From NCBI RefSeq assembly GCF_005049045.1, contig NZ_SUPK01000001.1, positions 496,001-560,000 on the forward strand: a stretch of 64,000 nucleotides of DNA, written 5' to 3'. A program made the translations under genes and the position numbers. The notes under the pieces are model-generated. The model made no database searches. It had not been told where the DNA came from and saw only the letters and a list, made by a program, of their open reading frames with translations. Numbering within the stretch: position 1 is the first letter of the stretch; the number at the start of each line of letters is the position of its first letter. This DNA is from Cohnella pontilimi (GTDB lineage: Bacteria; Bacillota; Bacilli; Paenibacillales; Paenibacillaceae). This document shows, piece by piece, positions 1 through 8,132 of the stretch.

Positions 1-1196
1 GCTTGCACGGCTTTGCGGATCAGCATGCCGCCCACCTGCGGATTTTCCTCCAGAAAAACCGCCATTTTCTCGGCGACCACGGCATCCACCGCGCTGCGCG
101 CCGATGCGCTGCCGAGTTGGTCCTTCGTCTGGCCCACAAATTCCACGTCCGCCATTTTGATGTTAATAACCGCCATCATACCTTCGCGCAAGTCGTTGCC
201 GTCCAGGTTTTTCTCTTTTTCCTTGAGCTGTCCGGTTTTTCGTGCATATTCGTTCATTACGCGGGTATATGCGGTCTTGAAGCCGGTCTCATGCGTCCCG
301 CCTCCGCGGGTCGGGATGGCGTTGACGAACGAGACCAGCGTTTCGGTGTAACCGTCGTTATATTGAAGGGCGACTTCCACCTCAATGTCGTCTTTCTCCG
401 CCGTAAAATGAACGACGTCATGAAGAACGGTCTTATCCTCATTCAAATATTGTACGAATTGGCTTGCTCCGCCCTCGTAATAAAATTCATCCTGTTTCCC
501 GCTTCGTTTATCCGTGAGCGTAACCTTTAATCCGGAGTTCAGAAAGGCGATTTCCTGCAGCCGTTCGGCCAAAGTGTCATAGTTGAGCGAGATGTTGCCG
601 TGGAAAACTTTCACGTCCGGCTTAAACGTCACCTTGGTACCGGTTTTCCCCGTATTGCCGGTCACTTCCAGTCCGGTGACAGGCTCTCCCACGTGTTCGA
701 TCCCTTTGTTGTCGACCCATGTCTCGAACCGCATTTTATGTATTTTACCGTCACGGTAAACTTCCACTTCGAGCCACTCCGACAGCGCGTTGGTTACCGA
801 TGCTCCTACGCCGTGCAGTCCGCCGGATTTTTTGTATCCGCCGCCGCCGAATTTGCCTCCGGCATGAAGAATCGTGAACACCACCTGAGGTGTGGGAATA
901 CCGGATTTATGCATGCCGGTCGGGATACCTCGGCCGTTGTCGGTCACGGTGACAGACTGATCCGCGTGCACAATGACGTCGATGCGGGAGCAATGTTTGG
1001 CCAAATGCTCGTCCACCGCGTTGTCGACGATCTCCCACACCAGGTGGTGAAGACCCGAAGCGCTTGTGCTGCCGATATACATGCCCGGTCTTTTGCGAAC
1101 CGCTGTCAATCCTTCGAGTACCTGGATGTCGTCCGCGCTATATTCCGTTCCCGCCGCCGCCGCGCTTTCCGCGAACAGATCCAATTGTTCGGTCAC
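1..1196 (-). CDS. parE: DNA topoisomerase IV subunit B, ParE (5' part only)
   Basis: ATPase subunit of the type II topoisomerase that decatenates daughter chromosomes, acting with ParC. The gene starts at a GTG (1196..1194), preceded by AAGGAGG with a 7-base gap, and runs off the left edge, leaving 398 codons. The N-terminal GHKL ATPase fold is clear: IQVLEGLTAVRKRPGMYIG, EIVDNAVDE with the catalytic Glu and Mg-binding Asn, DNGRGIP, and GGLHGVGASVTNALS. The transducer QTK loop is present (VGQTKDQLG). I call it ParE rather than GyrB because the stretch after the loop reads SARSAVDAVV and because of the GIEHVGEPVTGLEVTG insert region; GyrB remains the alternative. It lies 110 bases downstream of the ABC-2 permease on the same strand, with no terminator seen between them. 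Confidence 0.9.
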   Translation of the reverse strand, partial: MTEQLDLFAESAAAAGTEYSADDIQVLEGLTAVRKRPGMYIGSTSASGLHHLVWEIVDNAVDEHLAKHCSRIDVIVHADQSVTVTDNGRGIPTGMHKSGIPTPQVVFTILHAGGKFGGGGYKKSGGLHGVGASVTNALSEWLEVEVYRDGKIHKMRFETWVDNKGIEHVGEPVTGLEVTGNTGKTGTKVTFKPDVKVFHGNISLNYDTLAERLQEIAFLNSGLKVTLTDKRSGKQDEFYYEGGASQFVQYLNEDKTVLHDVVHFTAEKDDIEVEVALQYNDGYTETLVSFVNAIPTRGGGTHETGFKTAYTRVMNEYARKTGQLKEKEKNLDGNDLREGMMAVINIKMADVEFVGQTKDQLGSASARSAVDAVVAEKMAVFLEENPQVGGMLIRKAVQ

Positions 1197-1305
1197 AGAT
1201 GGACCTCCTTAATTCCTGTCTGGCGCCGCCGAATGGAGATATCGGATGACAGCACGCATTTCCGCCACCCGAACATCCATTCTGCTAACGCATCATTCGT
1301 TTATT

Positions 1306-2295
1306 CTAATTCAAGATGTCTTGCTTCGTAAAGACGCCAAAAGACACGACCAGTCCCGCAGCGGCCCAAACCGCAAGCACCGCAAGCGAAAAGCCAAGCG
1401 TCATACCCTCAATCGGGGGCGGCGTTCCTTGCAAATAAGACGTCAGTTCGAGGTTGACGTTAAATAAATATTTTGCGCTGTGCCACGAAGAGGCCATATT
1501 GGTCAAAATCGCGCCGGCGATAATCGCCGCCATCATCGTGACGAAGCTGGCCGCCGTGCTTCGTACGAGCACGGACACCATCAGCGCCAAAATGGCCACC
1601 ACCATCGAAGCGAACCAGGCCAAGCCCGCCTGCATCAGGACATAAATCACCTGCGGAACGGCATGGACTCCGGAAGTGTTCACGTCGGCGCCGGAGACCT
1701 GGAACCCGATGAAGACCGGCTCCCCCCATCCCCGGTAACCGAAAACAAGGCCGGAGATCAAGTAGCAAAGAAGGACCGTCGCCACAATAATAAGGGAAAC
1801 GTATAGTGTCAGCGTAACCAGCTTTGACAAAAGAATCCGCCATCGCCGCACCGGACGGGTGAGCAGCATTTTGACCGTCCCCGAAGAGCGTTCGGACGAC
1901 ACAAGATCGGACGCGATCGCGAGCACCATAAGCGGAATGAAAAGCGTGACCGCATTATCCATAAATCCGCGTGTGAAAGTGACGGCGTTCGGGGTACGCG
2001 GGTTAATGTCGTGGTCGAGATAATATTGCAGCTGCTGCACGAGCGCGCGCCGCCATTTTTTCCACTCTTCCGGAATGCGGTCGCTGCCGAGCGCCCTTGT
2101 GTTGTCGGTAATCTGCGTCTGCAGCTCCGCTCGCCAATCGCCCTTGAATTTTTGCGCGGAGTTTTGGGCGATTTTCATTTGCGCATAGACGAATACAGGA
2201 ATTAGGATCAACAGAATGAGGAGAACGACGGCAAACCGCCTTTTTTTCCATACCTTGATCGTTTCGTTCTGCACCAGGTTCAGCAAGTTAGCCAA
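1306..2295 (-). CDS. ABC-2 type exporter permease
   Basis: Membrane subunit (329 aa) of an ABC exporter of the NatB/BcrB type. A short basic N-terminus is followed by a first membrane span (about residues 23-40), an extracytoplasmic loop of about 100 residues rich in charged residues, and then five more hydrophobic spans from about residue 110 to the C-terminus. This is the usual ABC2_membrane layout. Its ATG overlaps the end of the ATPase gene by 8 bases, so translation is probably coupled and the two form one transporter. The substrate cannot be read from sequence; relatives export sodium, antibiotics or lipids. Confidence 0.85.
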   Translation of the reverse strand: MANLLNLVQNETIKVWKKRRFAVVLLILLILIPVFVYAQMKIAQNSAQKFKGDWRAELQTQITDNTRALGSDRIPEEWKKWRRALVQQLQYYLDHDINPRTPNAVTFTRGFMDNAVTLFIPLMVLAIASDLVSSERSSGTVKMLLTRPVRRWRILLSKLVTLTLYVSLIIVATVLLCYLISGLVFGYRGWGEPVFIGFQVSGADVNTSGVHAVPQVIYVLMQAGLAWFASMVVAILALMVSVLVRSTAASFVTMMAAIIAGAILTNMASSWHSAKYLFNVNLELTSYLQGTPPPIEGMTLGFSLAVLAVWAAAGLVVSFGVFTKQDILN

Positions 2296-3262
2296 TGCGC
2301 TCCCCCTCCGTCAGCCGTAAAAATAACTCCTCCAAAGAAGGGGCGACCCGCTGCACCGTCCGCACGCCGATTCCCGCTTCCACAAACCGCCGCACCCGCT
2401 CCGCAATGCGGTCTTCGTCCATGACGGTAATTATCGCCCCAGGCATGCCCGCCAGCAGCGCTTCATCGATCCGGTGCTCGGTTTCCTTCACCAAGCGCAC
2501 TTCCGGATCGGCGGCCAGCATGGCGTGTCCTTCCTCCGGCTTGTCCAGCTGCCATACGGTATACGTATCGGCTTGCGAAACGAGCTCATCCACATCGCCG
2601 ACAGCGATCACTTCCCCGCGGGCGATGATGGCGACCCTGTCGCACATGAGCTGAATCTCGCTCAGCAAATGGCTGGAGATGAACAGGCTCATGCCGCCGT
2701 CGGCCAGCTGCCGGATGAATTCCCGCAGCTCCTTGATGCCGAGCGGATCCAGGCCGTTCGTGGGCTCGTCCAAAATGAGCAGCTTCGGCTTCCCGAGCAG
2801 CGCCTGCGCGATGCCCAGCCGCTGCCGCATGCCGAGCGAGTAGGTTTTCACCTTGTCGTGAATCCGCATGTCCATGCCGACGGTCTCCACGACTTCCCGG
2901 ATTCGTTCATGCGTGATACCTTCCTGCATGCGGGCAAAATGCTCGAGATTTTCCCAGCCGGTCAAATAGCCGTACATCTCCGGATTTTCCACGATGCAGC
3001 CGACGTGCCGAAGCGCGCGTTCCGGCGTGCGGTTTACGTCTTCGCCGCAGACAAGAATGCGCCCTTCCGTCGGCTTGATCAAATCGACCAGCATGCGGAT
3101 GGTTGTTGTTTTGCCCGAACCGTTCGGCCCGAGAAAGCCGAAAATTTCCCCGGCCCGCACGTCGAAGGAGACACCTTTAATGATCGGCTTGCCTCCGATC
3201 TTTTTTTTGACGCCCTGTACCGACAGGACGGTTTCCCGATGATGAGACGTCTGATCCCTCAC
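2288..3262 (-). CDS. ABC-2 type exporter ATP-binding protein
   Basis: Cytoplasmic ATPase (324 aa) that powers the adjacent permease. Walker A is GPNGSGKTTTIRML, the signature is YSLGMRQRLGIAQALLG, and Walker B is LLILDEPTNGLDPLG. A C-terminal extension of about 100 residues follows, as in the CcmA/NatA/BcrA group. The open frame extends much further upstream, but that part overlaps the preceding hydrolase gene. I place the start at GTG 3262..3260, behind GGAAGGAG, which gives a normal length and begins just before the VLSVQGVKKK strand. The signature has LGMRQ where LSGGQ is canonical, which is common in this subfamily. Confidence 0.88.
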   Translation of the reverse strand: MRDQTSHHRETVLSVQGVKKKIGGKPIIKGVSFDVRAGEIFGFLGPNGSGKTTTIRMLVDLIKPTEGRILVCGEDVNRTPERALRHVGCIVENPEMYGYLTGWENLEHFARMQEGITHERIREVVETVGMDMRIHDKVKTYSLGMRQRLGIAQALLGKPKLLILDEPTNGLDPLGIKELREFIRQLADGGMSLFISSHLLSEIQLMCDRVAIIARGEVIAVGDVDELVSQADTYTVWQLDKPEEGHAMLAADPEVRLVKETEHRIDEALLAGMPGAIITVMDEDRIAERVRRFVEAGIGVRTVQRVAPSLEELFLRLTEGERIG

Positions 3263-3282
3263 TGCGGCAGTCTCCTTCCCGT

Positions 3283-4098
3283 CTATTGAAGCGCCTGTAC
3301 GACCCGGTCGGCAATTCTCGCGTAACCGGCCTCGTTCGGGTGAAAGTGATCCGACGATAAATACCGGCCTATGTCGGATTCGAACAAATCGTAAGTCGGA
3401 ACGACCGTTGCGTTGCCGTCCGAGACGGACAGCCCGTGCGCGAACCGGTTCCACTCCTGCAGCAGATCGCTTGCCGGCTGCATGTTCGGATTGTCGTAAA
3501 ACGGATTATATAAGCCGACATAAACGATTCTCGCTGCCGGATTCATGCCGCGAAGCTTGGCCCAGACGTCCTTTAACCGCGTTTGGACTTCCGGCATCCG
3601 CCGTTCCAATTGTTCCGGGGACAGATCTCCGCCTTGCGCCATCGATCCTCCGTTTTGCGCGATTTGGAAAAGGTCGTTGGCGCCGATGGTGAGAAATACG
3701 ATGTCGGCCTGCACGATCGCGTTATGATAGCCTTTATCGTCGAGGAGCTTCAGCAGCTGATCCGCCCGCAGCCCGTTCAGGGCTAAATTGTTCAATACGC
3801 GAACCGGTTTATGCATCGTTTTCGAAAGGCCGTCCGCCGCCGTTTTCACGTATCCGCTCCCCGTTGCGTCGCCCGTACCGACGGTCAGCGAGTCTCCCAT
3901 CGCGACGATTTTCAGCTCTTTTTTGGAAGCGAGACTCCCGGGTGCAGCGGAAGGCGGCGGCGCGGATTTCGGAACCGCCATGCCCGCTTGGGGGAACCAG
4001 TTATCTTTCAAGGCCCAGCCGAAACCCGCCATCATGAGCAAGGTACAGACCAACGATGTGATGCCGAGTCCCCGCCATAACCAGGAAGTCGATTTCAT
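3283..4098 (-). CDS. SGNH/GDSL-family lipase or esterase, membrane anchored
   Basis: Predicted extracytoplasmic hydrolase of 271 aa, resembling Bacillus YpmR. An N-terminal hydrophobic segment (about residues 8-28, GLGITSLVCTLLMMAGFGWA) should act as a signal anchor. The SGNH blocks are all visible: GDSLTVG with the nucleophilic Ser, the block II Gly region, TIGANDL with the oxyanion Asn, and DHFHPNEAGY with the Asp/His of the catalytic set. A longer frame exists upstream, but ATG 4098 has a good AGGGAGAG site and opens directly onto the anchor. The gene is 20 bases upstream of the ABC ATPase and probably co-transcribed with it. The substrate is unknown. Confidence 0.85.
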   Translation of the reverse strand: MKSTSWLWRGLGITSLVCTLLMMAGFGWALKDNWFPQAGMAVPKSAPPPSAAPGSLASKKELKIVAMGDSLTVGTGDATGSGYVKTAADGLSKTMHKPVRVLNNLALNGLRADQLLKLLDDKGYHNAIVQADIVFLTIGANDLFQIAQNGGSMAQGGDLSPEQLERRMPEVQTRLKDVWAKLRGMNPAARIVYVGLYNPFYDNPNMQPASDLLQEWNRFAHGLSVSDGNATVVPTYDLFESDIGRYLSSDHFHPNEAGYARIADRVVQALQ

Positions 4099-4192
4099 GA
4101 CCCGTTCTCTCCCTATACAGACGTAAATTTCCGCTTTCTCTTCACGATAACTCTTCATTCGTTCTTTTTCAAATGCTGCGAAGGAGGAAAGC

Positions 4193-4236
4193 AAAAACCG
4201 TCCGAGTGCGCCAAATCGCACAGCCGGACGGTTTTT
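4193..4236 (-). terminator. Rho-independent terminator after the ABC exporter pair
   Basis: A long GC-rich hairpin: AAAAACCGTCCG pairs with CGGACGGTTTTT, and an inner GTGCG/CGCAC stem extends it. It lies just past the stop of the exporter subunit ending at 4255. The flanking A and T tracts make it symmetrical, so it could act in both directions. Confidence 0.85.
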
Positions 4237-4254
4237 GCGGTGTATAAGGATGAA

Positions 4255-6054
4255 TTATGCGCTTAGAAAGCGGTATTGCGCGTCCACCAGGTTGCGGTAG
4301 TGGCCCGGGCGCTTCATCAGTTCTTCGTGATTGCCCTCTTCGACGATGACCCCGTGATCCAGCACGATGATGCGGTCCGCATTCCGGATCGTCGACAAAC
4401 GGTGCGCCACGATGAACGAGGTGCGGCCTTCCAGCAGCGTGCCGAGCGCTTCCTGAATGCGCAGCTCCGTTTCCGTATCGATGCTGGCGGTCGCTTCGTC
4501 CAGGATCAAGATTTTCGGATCCGCAAGCAGCGCACGTGCGAACGAAATCAACTGCCGCTGACCGACCGACAGCGCATTGCCCCGCTCCTGCACTTCCGTA
4601 TCGTAGCCGTCCGGCAAATGCATGATGAAGTCATGCGCCCTCACCGACCGGGCGGCGGCTTCTACTTCGGCATCCGTGGCATCGGGACGGCCGTAGCGAA
4701 TATTATCCCGGATCGTACCCGAGAAAATGAACGTATCCTGCAGCACGATCCCGATCTGGGAGCGCAGGCTCTCCAGCGTCACGTCACGCACGTCGATGCC
4801 GTCCACCATCACGCGTCCCTCTATCGTATCGTAGAAACGGCACAACAGGTTAATGATCGTACTTTTGCCGGATCCCGTATGCCCGACCAGCGCGACCGAC
4901 ATACCCGCTTTTACGTCGAGGTCGATGCCCTTGAGCGCGGGACGATCCAGTTCGTATCCGAAGGTGATGTTCTCCAGCCGCACATCGCCGCGTATATCAG
5001 GCATGCGCTGTGCATTTTCCTTTTCCGGAACGGCCGGCTTCTCATCCATAAACTCGAAAATTCGTTCCGTCGACGACATGGAGATCAGCACCTGCGAATA
5101 CATCATGCCGAGTCTCGTGATCGGCTCCCAGAAGCTGCCCACATAAGATACGAACGCCACCAATACGCCGACGGTCATGATGCCCGACTGGATCAAATAG
5201 GAACCGTATAAAATGAGGATCAGCGTGCCGATCGCCGACGTCACTTCGATCACCGGGCCGAACGTCTGGTTCAGGGCCGAAGCCCGGTTCCACGAACGGA
5301 TATTGCTCTTGTTCATGCCGTCGAAGAACGACATGTTTTCTTTTTCCTGCGCGAACGCCTGCGTCACTCTCATGCCCTGTATCGATTCGTTCAAGTGGGC
5401 ATTGATGCGCGACTGCTTGATCCGCACAACCTGCCACGCATGACGAATTCTTTTGCGCAGCGAGGAGGATACGACAAACATGATCGGCACGGTGATCATG
5501 ACGGCCAAGCCGAGTTTGAAATTAAGCGCCAGCAAAATGATCGTAATGCCCGTCAGTTGGGCGATATCGATGACCGAGTTTACAACGCCGTTTGATAACA
5601 TATCCTGCAGCGAATTGACGTCATTGGTGACCCTTACCAGTACGGAACCTGCCGGTCTTTTATCGAAAAACCGGAAAGAGAGAGACTGGATATGCTTGAA
5701 CAGCGCGGATCGCAGATCGAAAATGACTTTCTGGCCGATCACGTTCGTATGGTGGATCGTGTAATGCTGCGCCCACCAACGAAGACCGTATAGAAACAGC
5801 ATGCCGGCGACGAGCCACAGCAGCAGGCTGACGCTGCCCGGACCGTCTTTCGGACGGATCGCCCGGTCGATCGCGATGCTCATGAGCAGCGGGATCGCCA
5901 GACGCGAGATCATACCGAATGCGGTCATGACGAAAACGACCTTCGCGACTCCCTTACGATACGGACGGACGTAGCCCAGCAATCTGCCCATTTGCGTCCA
6001 GTTAAACGGCTTGGCGATCAGTTCGTCGTCTTGGTACACGAATTGGCGGCTCAT
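4255..6054 (-). CDS. Heterodimeric ABC exporter subunit (canonical Walker B, variant signature)
   Basis: Membrane-fused ABC half-transporter of 599 aa: six transmembrane helices (about residues 35-330) followed by a nucleotide-binding domain. Walker A is GHTGSGKSTI and Walker B is ILILDEATASID with the catalytic Glu present. The signature reads LSVGQRQ instead of LSGGQ. The upstream partner, overlapping by 4 bases, has the opposite defect: a good LSGGQ but Asp instead of the catalytic Glu. In BmrCD, LmrCD and TM287/288-type exporters such complementary changes produce one degenerate and one active ATP site. The two subunits therefore very probably form a heterodimeric multidrug-type exporter. 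The substrate is not known. Confidence 0.92.
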   Translation of the reverse strand: MSRQFVYQDDELIAKPFNWTQMGRLLGYVRPYRKGVAKVVFVMTAFGMISRLAIPLLMSIAIDRAIRPKDGPGSVSLLLWLVAGMLFLYGLRWWAQHYTIHHTNVIGQKVIFDLRSALFKHIQSLSFRFFDKRPAGSVLVRVTNDVNSLQDMLSNGVVNSVIDIAQLTGITIILLALNFKLGLAVMITVPIMFVVSSSLRKRIRHAWQVVRIKQSRINAHLNESIQGMRVTQAFAQEKENMSFFDGMNKSNIRSWNRASALNQTFGPVIEVTSAIGTLILILYGSYLIQSGIMTVGVLVAFVSYVGSFWEPITRLGMMYSQVLISMSSTERIFEFMDEKPAVPEKENAQRMPDIRGDVRLENITFGYELDRPALKGIDLDVKAGMSVALVGHTGSGKSTIINLLCRFYDTIEGRVMVDGIDVRDVTLESLRSQIGIVLQDTFIFSGTIRDNIRYGRPDATDAEVEAAARSVRAHDFIMHLPDGYDTEVQERGNALSVGQRQLISFARALLADPKILILDEATASIDTETELRIQEALGTLLEGRTSFIVAHRLSTIRNADRIIVLDHGVIVEEGNHEELMKRPGHYRNLVDAQYRFLSA

Positions 6055-7898
6055 CCCGTCACTCTCCTTTCCGCGCCCGCCGCTGCGTCAAGCGGAGCTT
6101 GATCCAGCTCCTCCGGACGGTCGGCGAATTGAATCCGGTAGGTTTCCCTATATAAGCCCGGCTGCCGGAGAAGCTTCTCGTGTTTGCCGCGCTGTGCGAT
6201 GCGGCCGCGGTCGAGCACGATAATCTCGTCCGCATGGCGGAGCGAAGAGATCCGGTGGGCGATGATGAAGGTGGTGCGTCCCTTCATGACCTGACGCAGC
6301 GACTGCTGAATTTCTTGTTCCGTTTCCATATCCAGCGCGCTGGTCGAGTCGTCGAGAATGAGCACTTTCGGATTGCGGAGAAAAGCGCGGGCGATCGCAA
6401 TCCGCTGTTTTTGTCCGCCGGACAGTCCCATTCCCCGCTCGCCCACAATCGTATCGTAGCCTTGCGGCAGCTCGCGGATGAAGTCGTCCGCCATCGCCAA
6501 TTTGGCCGCTTCCACGATCTCCTCCATCGTGGCTTCCGGGACGCCGTACGATATATTTTCTTTAATGGTGGTCGAGAAAAGGAACGACTCTTGGAATACG
6601 ATCGAGATTTGGCGGCGAAGACTTTGAAGCTCCAAGTGGCGGATGTCCACACCGTCCAGCGTAAGGGAACCTTCTCCCACATCATAGGCTCTCAGCAGCA
6701 AGCCGACCGCCGTCGATTTGCCTGAACCGGTGCCGCCCAATATGCCGATCACGGATCCTTGCGGAGCGTCCAGATCAAATCCGGCCAATGCGCTCGGCTG
6801 ATCTTCCCGGCTTGCGTACCGGAAGCTGACATCATCAAACCGGATATGTCCTTTCACCGCTTCATCGTCCAGGATAAGGCAAGATTCCTCGTTGCGGACC
6901 GCCACCGGCTGGTTCAGCAGCTCGAGCAGCCGCTCCCCCGACGCTTTGGACATCGTATAGTTGTTGATGATGAAGCCCAGCGTCCAGAGCGGGGCTACGA
7001 TGATGCCCAGCATGCTGGACATCGCGACCAAATCGCCCAACGTCATCTGGCCTTCGATCACCCGCCAGCCGCCGACGACCGTCAGCAGCACGACGCTGAA
7101 GTTGGCGATGAACTCCATGGCCGGAAAATACCGGGCCCACACGCCCGCGATTTCCACGTTCCGCTCGCTGTATTCGGTATTGTTTACAGAAAATTTGTCT
7201 ACTTCGAAAGGCTCCCGCGCGAACGATTTGACCGTGCGAACACCCGTCACGTTTTCCTGAACGCTGGTCGTCAGCCGGCCCACAGCGCTGCGAATGGAGC
7301 GGAATACGGGATGGATTTGCTGTTCGAACCGGATCGCCACAAAGCAAAGAACCGGAATAATGATCACAATGAGCAGCGTCAATTTCCAATCGAGGAAAAA
7401 CATCATGCCGAAGCCGAATAAAACAAGAAAAACCGTGTTTAAAAGCTGCGCCAAGCCGAAACCGAGAAATTGGCGAATGCCTTCGATGTCGGCGGTGAGC
7501 CGGGACATGAGATCGCCCGTCCGCGCCGTATCGTAGAAGGAGAAGGATAACTCCTGCAGCTTGGCATAACAAGCGTTGCGCATGCGATACGCCAGCCTGT
7601 TGCCCAGTCTGCTGCCGCTGAAGCCCGACACAAACTGGGAGATAGCTTTGACGATGACGATCCCGACCGCCAGAAGGGCCAGCTGAAGCACGCCTTCATA
7701 CTTGCCTTTCAGAATCATGTCGTCGATCAAGGTGCGCAGCAGCAACGGATACACCAACCCGAGCGCCGTCGCAGCTGCGAGCCCCAGCACGGAACCCAGT
7801 AAAAACGGTTTGTCTTGCCAGTAAAACGACTTCAAACCACGAAAAATGTCCAAAAAACGGGCCTCCTCTCGCTGCTTACCATGGGAGTTTAAACCCAT
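6051..7898 (-). CDS. Heterodimeric ABC exporter subunit (degenerate Walker B)
   Basis: Half-transporter of 615 aa with six transmembrane helices and a C-terminal ATPase domain. Walker A is GGTGSGKSTAV and the signature is LSGGQKQRIAIARAF. Walker B reads VLILDDSTSALD, with Asp where the catalytic Glu should be. This matches the BmrC-like partner of asymmetric heterodimeric exporters. It is the first gene of the pair. The ATG at 7898 is preceded by AAGGAG with a short gap; a TTG a few codons in, behind AGAGGAGG, is a rival start that would remove about 16 residues. No promoter stands out in the 160 bases upstream. Confidence 0.92.
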   Translation of the reverse strand: MGLNSHGKQREEARFLDIFRGLKSFYWQDKPFLLGSVLGLAAATALGLVYPLLLRTLIDDMILKGKYEGVLQLALLAVGIVIVKAISQFVSGFSGSRLGNRLAYRMRNACYAKLQELSFSFYDTARTGDLMSRLTADIEGIRQFLGFGLAQLLNTVFLVLFGFGMMFFLDWKLTLLIVIIIPVLCFVAIRFEQQIHPVFRSIRSAVGRLTTSVQENVTGVRTVKSFAREPFEVDKFSVNNTEYSERNVEIAGVWARYFPAMEFIANFSVVLLTVVGGWRVIEGQMTLGDLVAMSSMLGIIVAPLWTLGFIINNYTMSKASGERLLELLNQPVAVRNEESCLILDDEAVKGHIRFDDVSFRYASREDQPSALAGFDLDAPQGSVIGILGGTGSGKSTAVGLLLRAYDVGEGSLTLDGVDIRHLELQSLRRQISIVFQESFLFSTTIKENISYGVPEATMEEIVEAAKLAMADDFIRELPQGYDTIVGERGMGLSGGQKQRIAIARAFLRNPKVLILDDSTSALDMETEQEIQQSLRQVMKGRTTFIIAHRISSLRHADEIIVLDRGRIAQRGKHEKLLRQPGLYRETYRIQFADRPEELDQAPLDAAAGAERRVTG

Positions 7899-8059
7899 TT
7901 GCTCCTTCCGGCAATCGTGTAAATATCGCTTATTTACCTGTAAAGCAGGATTAACGCTTCAAAATAGCTGCCGACCTAGCGAATTCTCCCAAATCGTCGG
8001 CTTTGCCGCGGAAAATCCTTCATTTGCTTCCAATCCGGGAATATCGATGCAGTTGCCAC

Positions 8060-8100
8060 AAAAAAAGCTTTCTTCCATCGCAATTTCGAAGGAAGAAAGC
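8060..8100 (-). terminator. Rho-independent terminator after dynA
   Basis: A 10-bp perfect stem, GCTTTCTTCC/GGAAGAAAGC, around a 14-base loop is followed on the minus strand by a run of seven T. It lies 33 bases beyond the dynA stop codon. Confidence 0.92.
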
Positions 8101-8132
8101 ATGATTGAATACCTATTTGACCGACCGGCTTC

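Noticed and set aside
3..530. Plus-strand frame of 175 codons at the left edge
   Set aside because: Antisense to parE, which has all GHKL ATPase motifs on the minus strand.
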